A stretch of DNA of 64,000 bases from positions 4,937 through 68,936 of the forward strand of contig CAYMHU010000020.1 in assembly GCA_964390335.1 (NCBI GenBank), written 5' to 3'. This DNA comes from Granulosicoccus sp964390335 (GTDB taxonomy: Bacteria > Pseudomonadota > Gammaproteobacteria > Granulosicoccales > Granulosicoccaceae). Shown here piece after piece: positions 34,983-43,898 of this stretch (position 1 is its first letter; every line of letters starts with the position of its first letter). Below the pieces are notes generated by a model. The model saw only the letters and a list, made by a program, of their open reading frames with translations, was not told the origin of the DNA and searched no databases. Position numbers and translations under genes: made by a program.

Positions 34983-37154
34983 CTAAGCAGGCTGCAAATT
35001 AGCATAAGCCACAACCAACCATTTATTACCAGCGTCCTCAAAGTTTACTTGCACTCGCGCCTGCTGCCCGCGGCCTTCGTGATCGAGAACAACACCCACA
35101 CCGAATTTCCCGTGCGTCACCATCTGCCCTATTTGAATCCCTGTATCACTCTCTTCCTGAAACCGTGGTGATTGCGTGGGTTGGTACACGGGCATGCTCA
35201 CGTTCATGCGCGGGCGAATTTCTTCCAATAACGCTGACGGTAGTTCGCCAATAAATTTGGACGGCGGATTGTATTGGTCGCGGCCATACAACCTGCGTTG
35301 TTCGGCCATGGTTAAGTACAGCTTTTTCTCTGCACGCGTTATTCCTACATAACAAAGCCGGCGCTCTTCTTCGAGTTTGGCCGGGTCTTCTGCTGAACGT
35401 TGGTGTGGAAACAAACCCTGCTCCATACCTGCCATAAACACCACTTGAAACTCCAGACCTTTTGCGGAGTGTAGGGTCATGAGTTGCACGGCATCTTCAT
35501 CGGCATCAGCCTGCCCTTCACCCGCCTCCAATGCGGCATGTGCCAGGAACTCATCGACCAGCACTGCTTCTGGATCTTCATTGAAGTTCACACTGAATGT
35601 GCGTGCAGCGTTACTCAGTTCCTCTACGTTCTCTACCCGGCTTTGTCCACGCTCGGATTGGTCTTTCTTAAAATGTTCCAGTAAGCCAGACATTTCGCTA
35701 ATGGTTTCAACCATATTTGGTAATGACTGTTCGATGGTGGTTTCAGCCATTGACTCGATTAGGCTGATAAACTTGCCTACGGCAGTTGCGGCACGCGGCG
35801 TTAAGCCTTTCTCATCGACTAGGGCTTTGGCTGCTTGCCACATAGACACATCAAAATCACGTGCGTAACTTCGTATTTGCCCAACAGTTTTATCACCAAT
35901 ACCGCGCGCGGGTTGATTGATAACCCGCTCAAACGATACGTCGTCCAGATGATGCGTGACTAATCGCATATAAGCGAGGGTGTCTTTTATTTCTGCACGC
36001 TCGAAATAGCGCAGGCCACCATAAACGCGATACTTTACGCCCGCAGCCACGAGGTATTCTTCAATGACGCGCGATTGCGCGTTCGATCGATACAGGATGG
36101 CGCAGTCGCGGCGTCGACCGCCTTTGTCGCTGACGTAATCGAGAATGGATTCAACAATAAAACGTGCCTCGTCGGTTTCGTTGTAGGCATTGTATAAAGT
36201 GATGAGCTCGCCTTCACCATCAGCCGTCCACAGGTTTTTACCTAAACGACCACCATTGAAATCGATAAGCGCATTGGCCGCTTCCAGAATATTGCCACTT
36301 GAGCGATAGTTTTGTTCTAAGCGAATCACGCTTGCATCGGGAAAATCTTTGTTGAAATTCAGGATGTTTTCAACACGAGCGCCGCGCCAAGCATAAATTG
36401 ATTGATCGTCATCACCCACCGCGAAAACGCAGCCGGTTTCACCGCCTAACAAGCGAATCCACGCGTATTGAATGGCGTTGGTGTCTTGGAACTCATCGAT
36501 CAGCAAATGCCGATAACGTTCGCGATAGTGTTTAAGCAATGCCGCATTGTCGCGCAGCGTTTCTAATGCACGTAATAGCAGTTCGGCAAAATCGACCGCG
36601 CCAGCTCGATCGCATGCGGCCTCATAGGCACTGTATATACGCACATACTGCTGTGTTGTGGGATCTTGTTGGTCGTCTACATCTTTGGGGCGGCGGCCTT
36701 CGTCTTTGTGCCCGTTTATGAACCATTGCACTTGCTTTGGAGGGTAGTGAGCGTCGTCGAGTTCTAGTGCACGAACCACACGTTTAACCATGCGCAGCTG
36801 ATCATCGGAATCCAGAATTTGGAAGGCTTGCGGGAGTCCGGCCTCTTTCCAGTGCAATCGCAGGAATCGGTGCGCAATGCCATGAAACGTGCCAAGCCAC
36901 ATGGACGCAACGTTCATGCCCAACAAATGCTCTACGCGGTGGCGCATTTCGCGCGCAGCCTTGTTGGTAAACGTAACCGCCATTACACCAAACGGGGATA
37001 CACCTTCTACACGGTTTAGCCACGCAATGCGGTTGGTCAGTACCCGTGTTTTACCGCTGCCGGCACCAGCAAGTACCAGCATGTGGCCCATAGGCGCAGA
37101 CACCGCTTCGCGCTGATTGGCATTTAATGAATCAATGAGGTCTGAGACGTCCAT
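34983..37154 (-). CDS. uvrD: DNA helicase II (UvrD)
   Basis: A superfamily 1A 3'-5' helicase for nucleotide excision and mismatch repair. ATG 37154 gives 723 residues, very near the E. coli length; a frame opening at 37262 adds a 36-residue unconserved leader. Motif I is GAGSGKT near 30, motif II DEFQDTN near 222, motif III GDDDQSIYAWRGA near 250 and motif VI VGITRAEKKLYL near 570. The C-terminal VNFEDAGNKWLV tail is also conserved. Confidence 0.95.
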   Translation of the reverse strand: MDVSDLIDSLNANQREAVSAPMGHMLVLAGAGSGKTRVLTNRIAWLNRVEGVSPFGVMAVTFTNKAAREMRHRVEHLLGMNVASMWLGTFHGIAHRFLRLHWKEAGLPQAFQILDSDDQLRMVKRVVRALELDDAHYPPKQVQWFINGHKDEGRRPKDVDDQQDPTTQQYVRIYSAYEAACDRAGAVDFAELLLRALETLRDNAALLKHYRERYRHLLIDEFQDTNAIQYAWIRLLGGETGCVFAVGDDDQSIYAWRGARVENILNFNKDFPDASVIRLEQNYRSSGNILEAANALIDFNGGRLGKNLWTADGEGELITLYNAYNETDEARFIVESILDYVSDKGGRRRDCAILYRSNAQSRVIEEYLVAAGVKYRVYGGLRYFERAEIKDTLAYMRLVTHHLDDVSFERVINQPARGIGDKTVGQIRSYARDFDVSMWQAAKALVDEKGLTPRAATAVGKFISLIESMAETTIEQSLPNMVETISEMSGLLEHFKKDQSERGQSRVENVEELSNAARTFSVNFNEDPEAVLVDEFLAHAALEAGEGQADADEDAVQLMTLHSAKGLEFQVVFMAGMEQGLFPHQRSAEDPAKLEEERRLCYVGITRAEKKLYLTMAEQRRLYGRDQYNPPSKFIGELPSALLEEIRPRMNVSMPVYQPTQSPRFQEESDTGIQIGQMVTHGKFGVGVVLDHEGRGQQARVQVNFEDAGNKWLVVAYANLQPA

Positions 37155-37300
37155 GCCCACATGGTAACAACGCAGACTGAATAGCGCAGCAAACGACGCG
37201 CTATATTTTGGTAGGAAATTCTGAGGAATGCATGGAACGGGTTGCGCCCGGCTAGCCTGCAAGCAGCAATAGCCGGAAGCGTGAGCCTAACGCTCAGAAT

Positions 37301-37615
37301 TTAGCTTGCTACTGGCGCCCAAACACCTTGAAACGACTCGAGGTCGGAATCTTCTAAACGACCTTTTGCATACAAGGCGTTTAACGCATCTTCGTCGAGC
37401 GTTTGCTCTTCACCGTGCTCGTCTGTGTATTTCCAGGCACCGTAAATAGCCATTAAGAACAGGGTTTCAAGAATGTCGCCAATCCGCACAGCGTGCTCGT
37501 TAGCAAATCCGCGTAATTCCTTCATTGATAATGGGGTTTGTCTTGATTCAAACTCTCCGTATAAGAAGCTTGAAATTCCTTCGTCCCAAATTGGTTCTTG
37601 ATCCAGATGCTGCAT
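37301..37615 (-). CDS. Unknown 104-residue acidic protein
   Basis: An intact small frame with ATG start and no match to a family I know. The protein is acidic, without signal or membrane segments, and contains a hydrophobic helix (IGDILETLFLMAIYGAWKY, about 45-63). It ends 146 bp before the uvrD start on the same strand. It could be a regulator or inhibitor, but nothing in the sequence decides this. Confidence 0.5.
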   Translation of the reverse strand: MQHLDQEPIWDEGISSFLYGEFESRQTPLSMKELRGFANEHAVRIGDILETLFLMAIYGAWKYTDEHGEEQTLDEDALNALYAKGRLEDSDLESFQGVWAPVAS

Positions 37616-37881
37616 TTGTTGTTTTCCAATAAAACGGTATCAGCATTTGCGATGCAAGGTCATTGCCAGCGAGACCCAAAACCAGCGAAATCAGTCAATT
37701 TTGTTCAGTTTTGATGTTATCGAGCACCAAGTTGCAGACTTGAGTGTTGATATTGGCTGCAAGTATGCTGCAACATACTCATTTAATTGAAATATATGTT
37801 GAAATCGTGAAGGGTTAGCCCGCAGCGGAGCGTGATTAAGACCGAAGTACGGTTGCTACGGCTTTGTGGTTGGCCGCAACA
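37616..37881. other. Intergenic region upstream of the 104-residue gene
   Basis: Contains the promoter side of the preceding gene and no recognisable coding sequence. The CTCCGCTGCGGG-type hairpin near 37815-37830 is short. It borders the decayed acetyltransferase copy. Confidence 0.4.
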
Positions 37882-38172
37882 ACACTCAAGTCCACCACTT
37901 AGAATCGGGCATTAGTCACGACTGAAACTGCTACACAACTAACCAATGCGATGATTTGCACCGCATTAGGTCTCAGCCCAATCTCTTCGCTCCAGCCGAC
38001 ATACAAACAATCACTCAGATCGTCAAATTGCTTTCGTTCAGCACAATTAAAACCCAGCCGATCCATCATTGGTAGTAGCGGCTTGTACGTGATCTTTGCT
38101 ATCCCAAATAGCAAGCGTTGGGATATCAGTTAAACTGGCTAATCTAATTGTGAGATCATTTGACTGATGCAT
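37882..38172 (-). pseudogene. Decayed copy of the GNAT acetyltransferase at 40984-41535
   Basis: Starting at ATG 38172, the first 41 codons match the intact neighbour at 33 of 41 residues, through the shared NDGSAGF. The next 108 codons are missing, then the match resumes with NCAERKQFDDLSDC against QFAERRQFDDLSDC. The deletion joins two GGTTT-like sites that are 324 bp apart in the intact gene, in frame, but an extra T then brings a stop. The 3' end (GGLEC against GGFEC) is still recognisable after a diverged segment, with its stop codon lost. Confidence 0.85.
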
Positions 38173-38363
38173 TTAATTAACCCGAAATTGAGCCACGGCC
38201 ACAACTATGCCTGTATCAAACTGTATCCAATGAGATAGACTATTTGAAAAAGGCACATGCCTGCAATTTAAATTGTATTTTGCACAGTAGCTTGTGTTCA
38301 CACAGTGCGAAGTAGGAACTGTCTAAAACAGTGCGTATATTTGATAGTGTTGCTCACTGGTAT
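38173..38363. other. Intergenic region upstream of the tandem repeat
   Basis: AT-rich DNA with a 12-bp palindrome CAATTTAAATTG and a small ACTGT/ACAGT dyad. No gene is seen. A GTG-started frame from 38305 runs into the tandem repeat but has no support as a gene. Confidence 0.4.
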
Positions 38364-38537
38364 GCTAAGTAAAGGTAAGCTAAGTAAAGGTANNNNNNNN
38401 NNNNNNNNNNNNNNNNNNNNNNNNNNNNNNNNNNNNNNNNNNNNNNNNNNNNNNNNNNNNNNNNNNNNNNNNNNNNNNNNNNNNNNNNNNNNGCTAAGTA
38501 AAGGTAAGCTAAGTAAAGGTAAGCTAAGCAAAGTTTT
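38364..38537 (+). repeat. 15-bp tandem repeat interrupted by an assembly gap
   Basis: The unit GCTAAGTAAAGGTAA is seen twice before and twice after a run of exactly 100 Ns (38393-38492), then once in diverged form. One-hundred Ns is a conventional placeholder, so the true array length is unknown and probably longer. In one plus-strand frame it encodes LSKGK repeats without a stop; two minus-strand frames are also open. It lies about 130 bp before the EEP-family gene. Confidence 0.85.
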
Positions 38538-38670
38538 CGAATGGTGCCACTCGTTCGCCCAAGAACGTTGGGCTGCAACACTCTCACAGCTTGGCTTTTC
38601 ATACTTGGTCAGCTGAGTTGTACTGGCTACTTGAATTCATCAATTTAAAAAACCTCTTGACGTGAGAATA

Positions 38671-39750
38671 ATGCCGTCTTCTCTATTTTTTGTCATGTTT
38701 TCGTTATTATTGATAGCGTTAACGATAATGCCTCTGTCTACGGCTAAAGCATGGTGGATTCGTGCTACCGACTTTCCTCGCCTGCAGTTAGCAATACTGG
38801 CTGGCGTCTGGCTGATTACTGCGACTTTGATGACACTGTTGCTGAACAAGCAAGTCGTCGGCGTTATTTGGTGGTTGGCTGTGACTAGCATACTGGCCTA
38901 TCAATTATGGTGGATTTGGCCTTCATCCCCATATCATGGAAAGGAAGTCCAAAGCCCAAACACTCACGAAGATTTGCCGCTAGTGACCATTCTGTCAGCC
39001 AATGTGCTGATGGACAATCGCGATTCAGCCTCACTCATTACCCTAGTTGAACAATACAAACCTGACGTACTAGTAACCATGGAAACAAATCACTGGTGGC
39101 AACAACAACTGGATACGCTTACCGATTTTCCTCATCGACTCGCTCATCCACTGGACAATAAGTACGGCATGCATCTGTATTCTCGCTTGCCACTTTCAGA
39201 GGCACATATCGAGTTTCTGGTCAGCGACGATATACCTTCTATGAATGTCAAACTTGACATCGATGGTACTAGTGTGAGGCTGCATGTTGTTCATCCAACG
39301 CCCCCGGCTCCCGGCGAAAACGATTCGTCAGAGGAACGCGATGTCGAACTACTTGTACTGGCACAGTTCTTAAAAGGAGTTGATACCCCGACTATCGTAA
39401 CAGGAGATCTTAACGATGTAGCCTGGTCGAAGACCACGCGATTGTTTAGAAGCATGAGTGGTCTGCTAGACCCTCGCACCGGGCGAGGGATGTTCAATAC
39501 ATTCCATGCCGATTACTGGTTCCTACGCTGGCCGCTTGATCATGTGTTTGTTTCAAAGCACTGGTGCGTTAATAAAATAGAGCGCTTACCGCATATTGGT
39601 TCGGACCACTTTCCCATGTACATTGAGCTCAGTTTGTTAGAAAAGCCTCAATCAGATATAAAACCTGTTTACAACGAATCAGACCATAAGCTTGTACAAG
39701 ATACTCTAGACCTTGAGGCAGCACAGGATGCGTCAAACCCCAAGCGCTAA
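38671..39750 (+). CDS. Endonuclease/exonuclease/phosphatase (EEP) family membrane protein
   Basis: Two or three N-terminal hydrophobic segments (about residues 1-20, 35-55 and 68-85) precede an EEP catalytic domain. Catalytic-type blocks are VTMETN (Glu near 139), TGDLND near 247, LDHVFVS near 292 and GSDHFPM near 313. Membrane-anchored members of this family act on phospholipids, nucleic acids or phosphoesters outside the cytoplasm. The start may be ATG 38671 or GTG 38662. The tandem repeat lies just upstream. Confidence 0.8.
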   Translation: MPSSLFFVMFSLLLIALTIMPLSTAKAWWIRATDFPRLQLAILAGVWLITATLMTLLLNKQVVGVIWWLAVTSILAYQLWWIWPSSPYHGKEVQSPNTHEDLPLVTILSANVLMDNRDSASLITLVEQYKPDVLVTMETNHWWQQQLDTLTDFPHRLAHPLDNKYGMHLYSRLPLSEAHIEFLVSDDIPSMNVKLDIDGTSVRLHVVHPTPPAPGENDSSEERDVELLVLAQFLKGVDTPTIVTGDLNDVAWSKTTRLFRSMSGLLDPRTGRGMFNTFHADYWFLRWPLDHVFVSKHWCVNKIERLPHIGSDHFPMYIELSLLEKPQSDIKPVYNESDHKLVQDTLDLEAAQDASNPKR

Positions 39751-39759
39751 GCAACCCAG

Positions 39760-40653
39760 TTAATCAAGGTGTTTAATGTTGACCAAATACTCTGCTATTA
39801 ACTCACTTGTTTGATTAATTGCATCTAACGGTGCTGCGAGTCCTGCCAATATGCTGGTGTGATCCTCCCGGGCAAGCACGTGCAATGCAACTGAAACGTT
39901 GGCCGTAGTCAGCGCTTGAGCATAGTTACTTGAGTGAAACGGCAAAACACGTTCATCATCACCACCGTGCAACAACAAAACTGGCGGATGATTCTTATTA
40001 ACTAACTGTACCGGATTAACTGAGCGTGGGTTTTCAGCACTTGCAAAAACGGGTGCCACCTCATCGTTGTCCAGTGGAAGATCATAGGGCCCTGCAAGTG
40101 CAATAACCGCAACAGCAGTTATGTTGATTGATTCAAGATATTGAGCATCGCTAGCCAAAAGCGCAACTGTATGCGCACCGGAGGAATGCCCCATTAGAAC
40201 AATTTCATTGTTTGGTACGGAAACAGCAGAACTATCAAGTGTATCTATGGCGTTTACAATATCAACCACAAAATCAGGAAATACTGCTTGAGGATACAAT
40301 CGGTAGTTGGGTATCACCACTGTATGGCCCATGTTTGCCAGAGCGTGCCCAACAAATTGGTAGTCGCTTTTATCGCCTTCTCGCCAAGCCCCGCCGTAAA
40401 CGAAAATAATTGTTCGCGAACTTTCTGCTGGTTTGGCTGGCACATAAATATCCATTTTTTGGCGAGGCAGACTACCATACAGAACATCGACTTTTAGCTC
40501 ATAACCTGTTTCGGGTATAACGCTATTCAATACGTCTACGGGCGAAACATCAACACAGGCCGGTAACGTCGATATGAACAAAGCAGCTAGCAACGCCGTC
40601 CATTTTCTCATTGGCCATCTGTTCCAGCTTGAGGCACGCTCGATTTTGTTCAA
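39760..40653 (-). CDS. Alpha/beta-hydrolase lipoprotein (carboxylesterase-like)
   Basis: The N-terminus ends in a lipobox (STLPAC, with Cys at about 33), so it is a likely lipoprotein; an internal ATG at codon 15 would give a more usual signal length. The esterase domain has the oxyanion loop YGGAW near 86, nucleophile GHSSG near 155, acid GGDDERV near 232 and His in REDHTSI near 262. The pattern resembles the BD-FAE/hormone-sensitive esterase group. It is convergent with the EEP gene, 9 bp apart. Confidence 0.8.
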   Translation of the reverse strand: MNKIERASSWNRWPMRKWTALLAALFISTLPACVDVSPVDVLNSVIPETGYELKVDVLYGSLPRQKMDIYVPAKPAESSRTIIFVYGGAWREGDKSDYQFVGHALANMGHTVVIPNYRLYPQAVFPDFVVDIVNAIDTLDSSAVSVPNNEIVLMGHSSGAHTVALLASDAQYLESINITAVAVIALAGPYDLPLDNDEVAPVFASAENPRSVNPVQLVNKNHPPVLLLHGGDDERVLPFHSSNYAQALTTANVSVALHVLAREDHTSILAGLAAPLDAINQTSELIAEYLVNIKHLD

Positions 40654-40698
40654 CTGATTATCTCCGAGTTTATTGCATTAAGAACCTAGCACACTAAT

Positions 40699-40815
40699 AT
40701 CGCAATCGTATGCTCAGTTTGCATAGATCGATTGCAAACAGGTTTCATCTGTAAGCTTTTATGCAGCTGTCACAAAATCACTGACGCCCTTAAAGTTGTG
40801 TTTGCCACTCGTCTT
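40699..40815 (-). pseudogene. Decayed 5' remnant of a methyltransferase gene
   Basis: Reading the minus strand from 40812, the translation matches the N-terminus of the intact methyltransferase (42342-42992) at 25 of 38 positions, beginning TSGKHNFKGVSDFVTAA against TSKKHNVKGASDFVTAA. The start codon position now reads AAG and two in-frame stops occur. Similarity fades after about codon 39. It is clearly non-functional. Confidence 0.85.
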
Positions 40816-40983
40816 AGGCGCATGCCACCCCTAGCTGGTGAACTTCAGTGTTGATGAATTCTGCTGCGCATCAACGATTCAGCGAGTTTGCGGGGACTGT
40901 CGCTCCGCTGCGGAGTAGATGGTGTCTGATATTGTCAATTAGTCCTTTAACAACAATGAGATGCGTCATAATTCCTGTTGTTA
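40816..40983. other. Intergenic region between methyltransferase remnant and GNAT gene
   Basis: No gene is seen. Close to the GNAT stop, the string CAACACTCAAATCCGCCAGTTAGA closely resembles the corresponding end of the decayed GNAT copy near 37880, which supports a common origin of the two loci. A GCTCCGCTGCGGAG hairpin is near 40905. Confidence 0.45.
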
Positions 40984-41535
40984 TCAACACTCAAATCCGC
41001 CAGTTAGAGCTGTTTCCCATGCGTCCCGCTCCAGCCTAAACACAAAACAATCACTTAAATCATCGAATTGTCTGCGCTCAGCAAACTGAAAACCTAACCG
41101 CTCATAAAAGCGATGGCTTTTCGTGTTGTTGGCTAAGGGATCAATTAACACCGCATTAACACGCTTGTCGGCAAAACACCGGTCGATGGCAAAGTGCATC
41201 ATACGGGTGCCATAGCCTTGAGATAGGTACGCTTCTTCCCCAATCCAGATATCCAGCGCCCGTAAATCGTTTGCTATTGGTCCCCAATAATGCGTTCGTT
41301 CGGTGGCTGGATCGATAATCTGCAGTGCACCGATGGGATGGCCATCAACTTCCGCAATCAGAAACTCTGTACCGTCGGTACGAGGTGCAAGCTCTTGCTC
41401 CCAGTCCATATCGAAACCTGCTGAGCCATCGTTCGTGGTGGCTGCTTTAACGTGTTCTTTGTTATCCCAGTGGGTAAGGGTTTGGATATCGGCCAGGCTG
41501 GCCAATCTAATTGTAAGTTTGTTCGATTGATGCAT
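40984..41535 (-). CDS. GNAT acetyltransferase (AAC(6')/RimJ-like)
   Basis: A 183-residue GNAT protein. The acetyl-CoA site is in LDIWIGEEAYLSQGYGTRMM (94-113), and the NTKSHRFYERLGF helix (137-149) is typical of the aminoglycoside 6'-N-acetyltransferase/RimL group. The natural substrate is unknown and antibiotic resistance should not be assumed. A decayed second copy lies at 37882-38172. Confidence 0.82.
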   Translation of the reverse strand: MHQSNKLTIRLASLADIQTLTHWDNKEHVKAATTNDGSAGFDMDWEQELAPRTDGTEFLIAEVDGHPIGALQIIDPATERTHYWGPIANDLRALDIWIGEEAYLSQGYGTRMMHFAIDRCFADKRVNAVLIDPLANNTKSHRFYERLGFQFAERRQFDDLSDCFVFRLERDAWETALTGGFEC

Positions 41536-41582
41536 ACTGACAACCCGAATTAGCTTTACCGCTGCCCCAGTTTAATAAACGC

Positions 41583-41623
41583 TGCGTTGAAAACGCAAAT
41601 CGCCGAGCGTGAGAGCTCGGCGA
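41583..41623 (-). terminator. Rho-independent terminator downstream of the 157-residue gene
   Basis: Read on the minus strand, a 9-bp stem (TCGCCGAGC / GCTCGGCGA, 41600-41623) with a 6-base loop is followed by TTTGCGTTTTC. A second small hairpin (TGCGTT/AACGCA) overlaps the T-rich part. It should end transcription of the upstream minus-strand gene. Confidence 0.6.
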
Positions 41624-41698
41624 CGTTGGCGAACACGTATAAAAAAGTATGGGTAATTCGAGATTATAAGGTAAGCAAATTAATGAATGACGCCCGAC

Positions 41699-42172
41699 TC
41701 ACGCTACGTACTTAACCGGTGCATGCACATCACTAACTACATTAAAACCCTTTAGCAAACTCTGTAAGGTTTCATGTCGTTGAGTTACGGTTGAAGAGTC
41801 TAAAACAACCTTATGATGCTGAATTGGCACTGTGATGTTTTCTCCAGCCTCAAGGCGAACGGAGCCATTATTCAACACAGTAGTAAAATCAAACCGGCCG
41901 CGCGGCGTGTCGATAATACCGGGAGTCATTTGGCTAATGCTTATCGGCTTACCGCTTTTGTTAGTTAAAACAACTTCTAAATCATTGCGCATTGCCGAAA
42001 CTCTAGACGTGATTTCAATCTGTGCATCAGTACGACCGTTGTAATTTTCGCTAACATTATGTTGCGTCAATGCTGCCGTTGCTAACGCGGGCGCTGCTGT
42101 TGCAACTGAAGCGGCTGCAATACCTTTCAATACTTGACGTTTCTTTTGGTCGATATTGTTTTTGTCGATCAT
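41699..42172 (-). CDS. Exported protein with Tat-like signal, unknown function
   Basis: A 157-residue protein whose N-terminus (KKRQVLKGIAAASVATAAPALA) resembles a Tat signal, though it has Lys-Arg rather than two arginines. The mature part of about 120 residues is beta-rich, with a TNKSGKPISISQMTPGIIDTPRG segment. I do not recognise it. It ends before a good terminator and lies between the GNAT and methyltransferase genes. Confidence 0.55.
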   Translation of the reverse strand: MIDKNNIDQKKRQVLKGIAAASVATAAPALATAALTQHNVSENYNGRTDAQIEITSRVSAMRNDLEVVLTNKSGKPISISQMTPGIIDTPRGRFDFTTVLNNGSVRLEAGENITVPIQHHKVVLDSSTVTQRHETLQSLLKGFNVVSDVHAPVKYVA

Positions 42173-42341
42173 GGAGCTTGTACCACCGTTTGTAAAAGTT
42201 TCATCACCAATATACGGTGCACAACCCTGCTTTTAAAGCGAATAAGGTATAAATGGCACTGCAAAACACGTTGTTTAACACGCCACCATTGAGCTTGAAT
42301 CAATGATTTACAAACTTGGTTGAACTTTTTTACCCTGGTAA

Positions 42342-42992
42342 TCACAGCTTGCATTTTTTATAGTAGCAATACCAACCCTCGGGTTCACTACCCTCAAAGT
42401 ACACTGCGCGGTCGCGTGAGACGCATTGCAATATGCCATCGGCTTCCAATGATTCAAACGTTTGCTCGAAGCCTTTGGCCTGCCACAAATCCTGATGCAC
42501 AGCACAAGCCAATAACCCGGACGGTTTAAGCACACGAGCAATTTCTGTCAACGGTTCCGACCCAACATGGCCATGAGTGAATGTGCCGGCACAAATAACA
42601 GCATCGAATGATTCATCTTCCATAGGGAATGGATCGCATGCATTCATACAATACGTTTGAGCATAAAATCCGCGACTGTTAGCAACTGCTAGCATCTCTG
42701 CAGATAAATCCATACCGTGTAAATCACGATAGCCTGCTTTATGCATCGACCTGACAGCCAAGCCCGTCCCACACCCTATATCTAAAACTCTGGCATTGAA
42801 GTCTGCAATATATTGAATTAAGTACTGAGCAAGTACGTCCGGCGCAACATACTTAAGATTACCGATCATTTGCTGATCGTAGTCGGACGCCCAGTTTGCA
42901 TAGAACGATTGCATACTGGCTTCGTCTTCTAATTCGTAAGCCGCAGTGACGAAATCACTGGCACCTTTAACGTTGTGTTTTTTAGATGTCAT
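42342..42992 (-). CDS. Class I SAM-dependent methyltransferase
   Basis: The SAM-binding motif I is VLDIGCGTGLA (about 68-78), with acidic motif II in LHGMDLSAEML and motif III in FDAVICAGTFTH near 130. The length is 216. The N-terminal GASDFVTAAYELEDEASMQSFYANWASDYDQ resembles a Williams-Beuren-type methyltransferase family. The substrate is unknown. A degraded 5' copy of this gene lies at 40699-40815. Confidence 0.85.
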   Translation of the reverse strand: MTSKKHNVKGASDFVTAAYELEDEASMQSFYANWASDYDQQMIGNLKYVAPDVLAQYLIQYIADFNARVLDIGCGTGLAVRSMHKAGYRDLHGMDLSAEMLAVANSRGFYAQTYCMNACDPFPMEDESFDAVICAGTFTHGHVGSEPLTEIARVLKPSGLLACAVHQDLWQAKGFEQTFESLEADGILQCVSRDRAVYFEGSEPEGWYCYYKKCKL

Positions 42993-43009
42993 ATACGCAT
43001 ATTGGCATG

Positions 43010-43558
43010 TTAGTCTTTAACAATACCGGTTGGTTTACCATCAATAGACACCGCATTCTTTTTATGCCAGTACTCTGCAACTCCCTCTGGCCCCATGTCT
43101 TCGAAATAAGGAATTAATTCTTTATCAATTCGATCATGCTTAAATTCCATCACGGGCACGCCGGTGCCGCAAGATGTTTGGACAAGATCAATCTCTAAAT
43201 TAAATATTTGCCGATTTCCAGCGGTTGCCGGGAAGGGTTTCGAAGCGGCAGCCCAGTGTTCATCACCGGGATGAACAACAGTGGCTGTACCGTAGACACG
43301 TAATATTAATGCATCACCTTCAAATGAACAAAACATGAGCGTCATCCGTCCGTTCTCAAGCACGTGGGCCGCTGTTTCGTTACCACTACCGCTTAGGTTT
43401 AACCACGCAATGTGATTGTTGTCCAGCACCTTTAATGCGCCCATTCCTTTTGGTGACACATTCACACGACCATCCGCACCCGCTGTTGCAACAAAGAACA
43501 GAGGTTGTTCGTCGATAAAAGCGGTAAATCTTTTCCCTAACTTGCTTAAATGCGCCAC
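43010..43558 (-). CDS. Pyridoxamine 5'-phosphate oxidase-fold protein
   Basis: A split-barrel flavoprotein-like protein of 182 residues. The strand pattern PLFFVATAGADGRVNVSPKGMG and IAWLNLSGSGNETAAHVLENGRMTLMF matches the PPOX-like family with an FMN- or F420-type fold. Its function is probably a reductase or redox-protective role rather than vitamin B6 synthesis. It lies 17 bp before the methyltransferase on the same strand. Confidence 0.8.
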   Translation of the reverse strand: MAHLSKLGKRFTAFIDEQPLFFVATAGADGRVNVSPKGMGALKVLDNNHIAWLNLSGSGNETAAHVLENGRMTLMFCSFEGDALILRVYGTATVVHPGDEHWAAASKPFPATAGNRQIFNLEIDLVQTSCGTGVPVMEFKHDRIDKELIPYFEDMGPEGVAEYWHKKNAVSIDGKPTGIVKD

Positions 43559-43652
43559 CTTAAACTCCCGTGTTGTACCGATTTTTAGAGTGCAAAGCTT
43601 ACTACTGATTTCGGTACAGTGATTCAGTGGCTGCGTGATTGTTCGCTATCCT

Positions 43653-43898
43653 CTACTGCCGTAACACAAATGCATAAATAAGCACAATAGCGAACCCAAT
43701 ACACGAAGACCAATCAGACTTACGCCGATACTCCAAGCCCGTTTCAGTTAAATTGCTTTTCTTTGGTCTGTTGCCAAGCCATAAACGCGTGAACCAATCC
43801 CTTTTGTCTTCCTCCTTAACTTCAGCTGTTGTTAGCATCTGATATCGAATGCCAATACCAATCAAGCACACCCCGATAAGCAGTACCAAATTTTCCAT
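43653..43898 (-). CDS. Small two-helix membrane protein, unknown function
   Basis: An 81-residue protein with one hydrophobic helix at each end (about 3-20 and 65-80) and a charged middle that should face the cytoplasm or periplasm. It is in a plausible frame with an ATG start, but no family is recognised. Confidence 0.45.
   Translation of the reverse strand: MENLVLLIGVCLIGIGIRYQMLTTAEVKEEDKRDWFTRLWLGNRPKKSNLTETGLEYRRKSDWSSCIGFAIVLIYAFVLRQ

Noticed and set aside
37899..38114. 71-codon frame taken as a real small gene
   Set aside because: It is the 3' part of the decayed acetyltransferase copy, out of frame with its own start.
38305..38616. Open frame encoding LSKGK repeats across the N gap
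   Set aside because: Its openness comes from the 15-bp unit, the start is a weak GTG and the gap length is unknown; kept as a repeat, not a gene.
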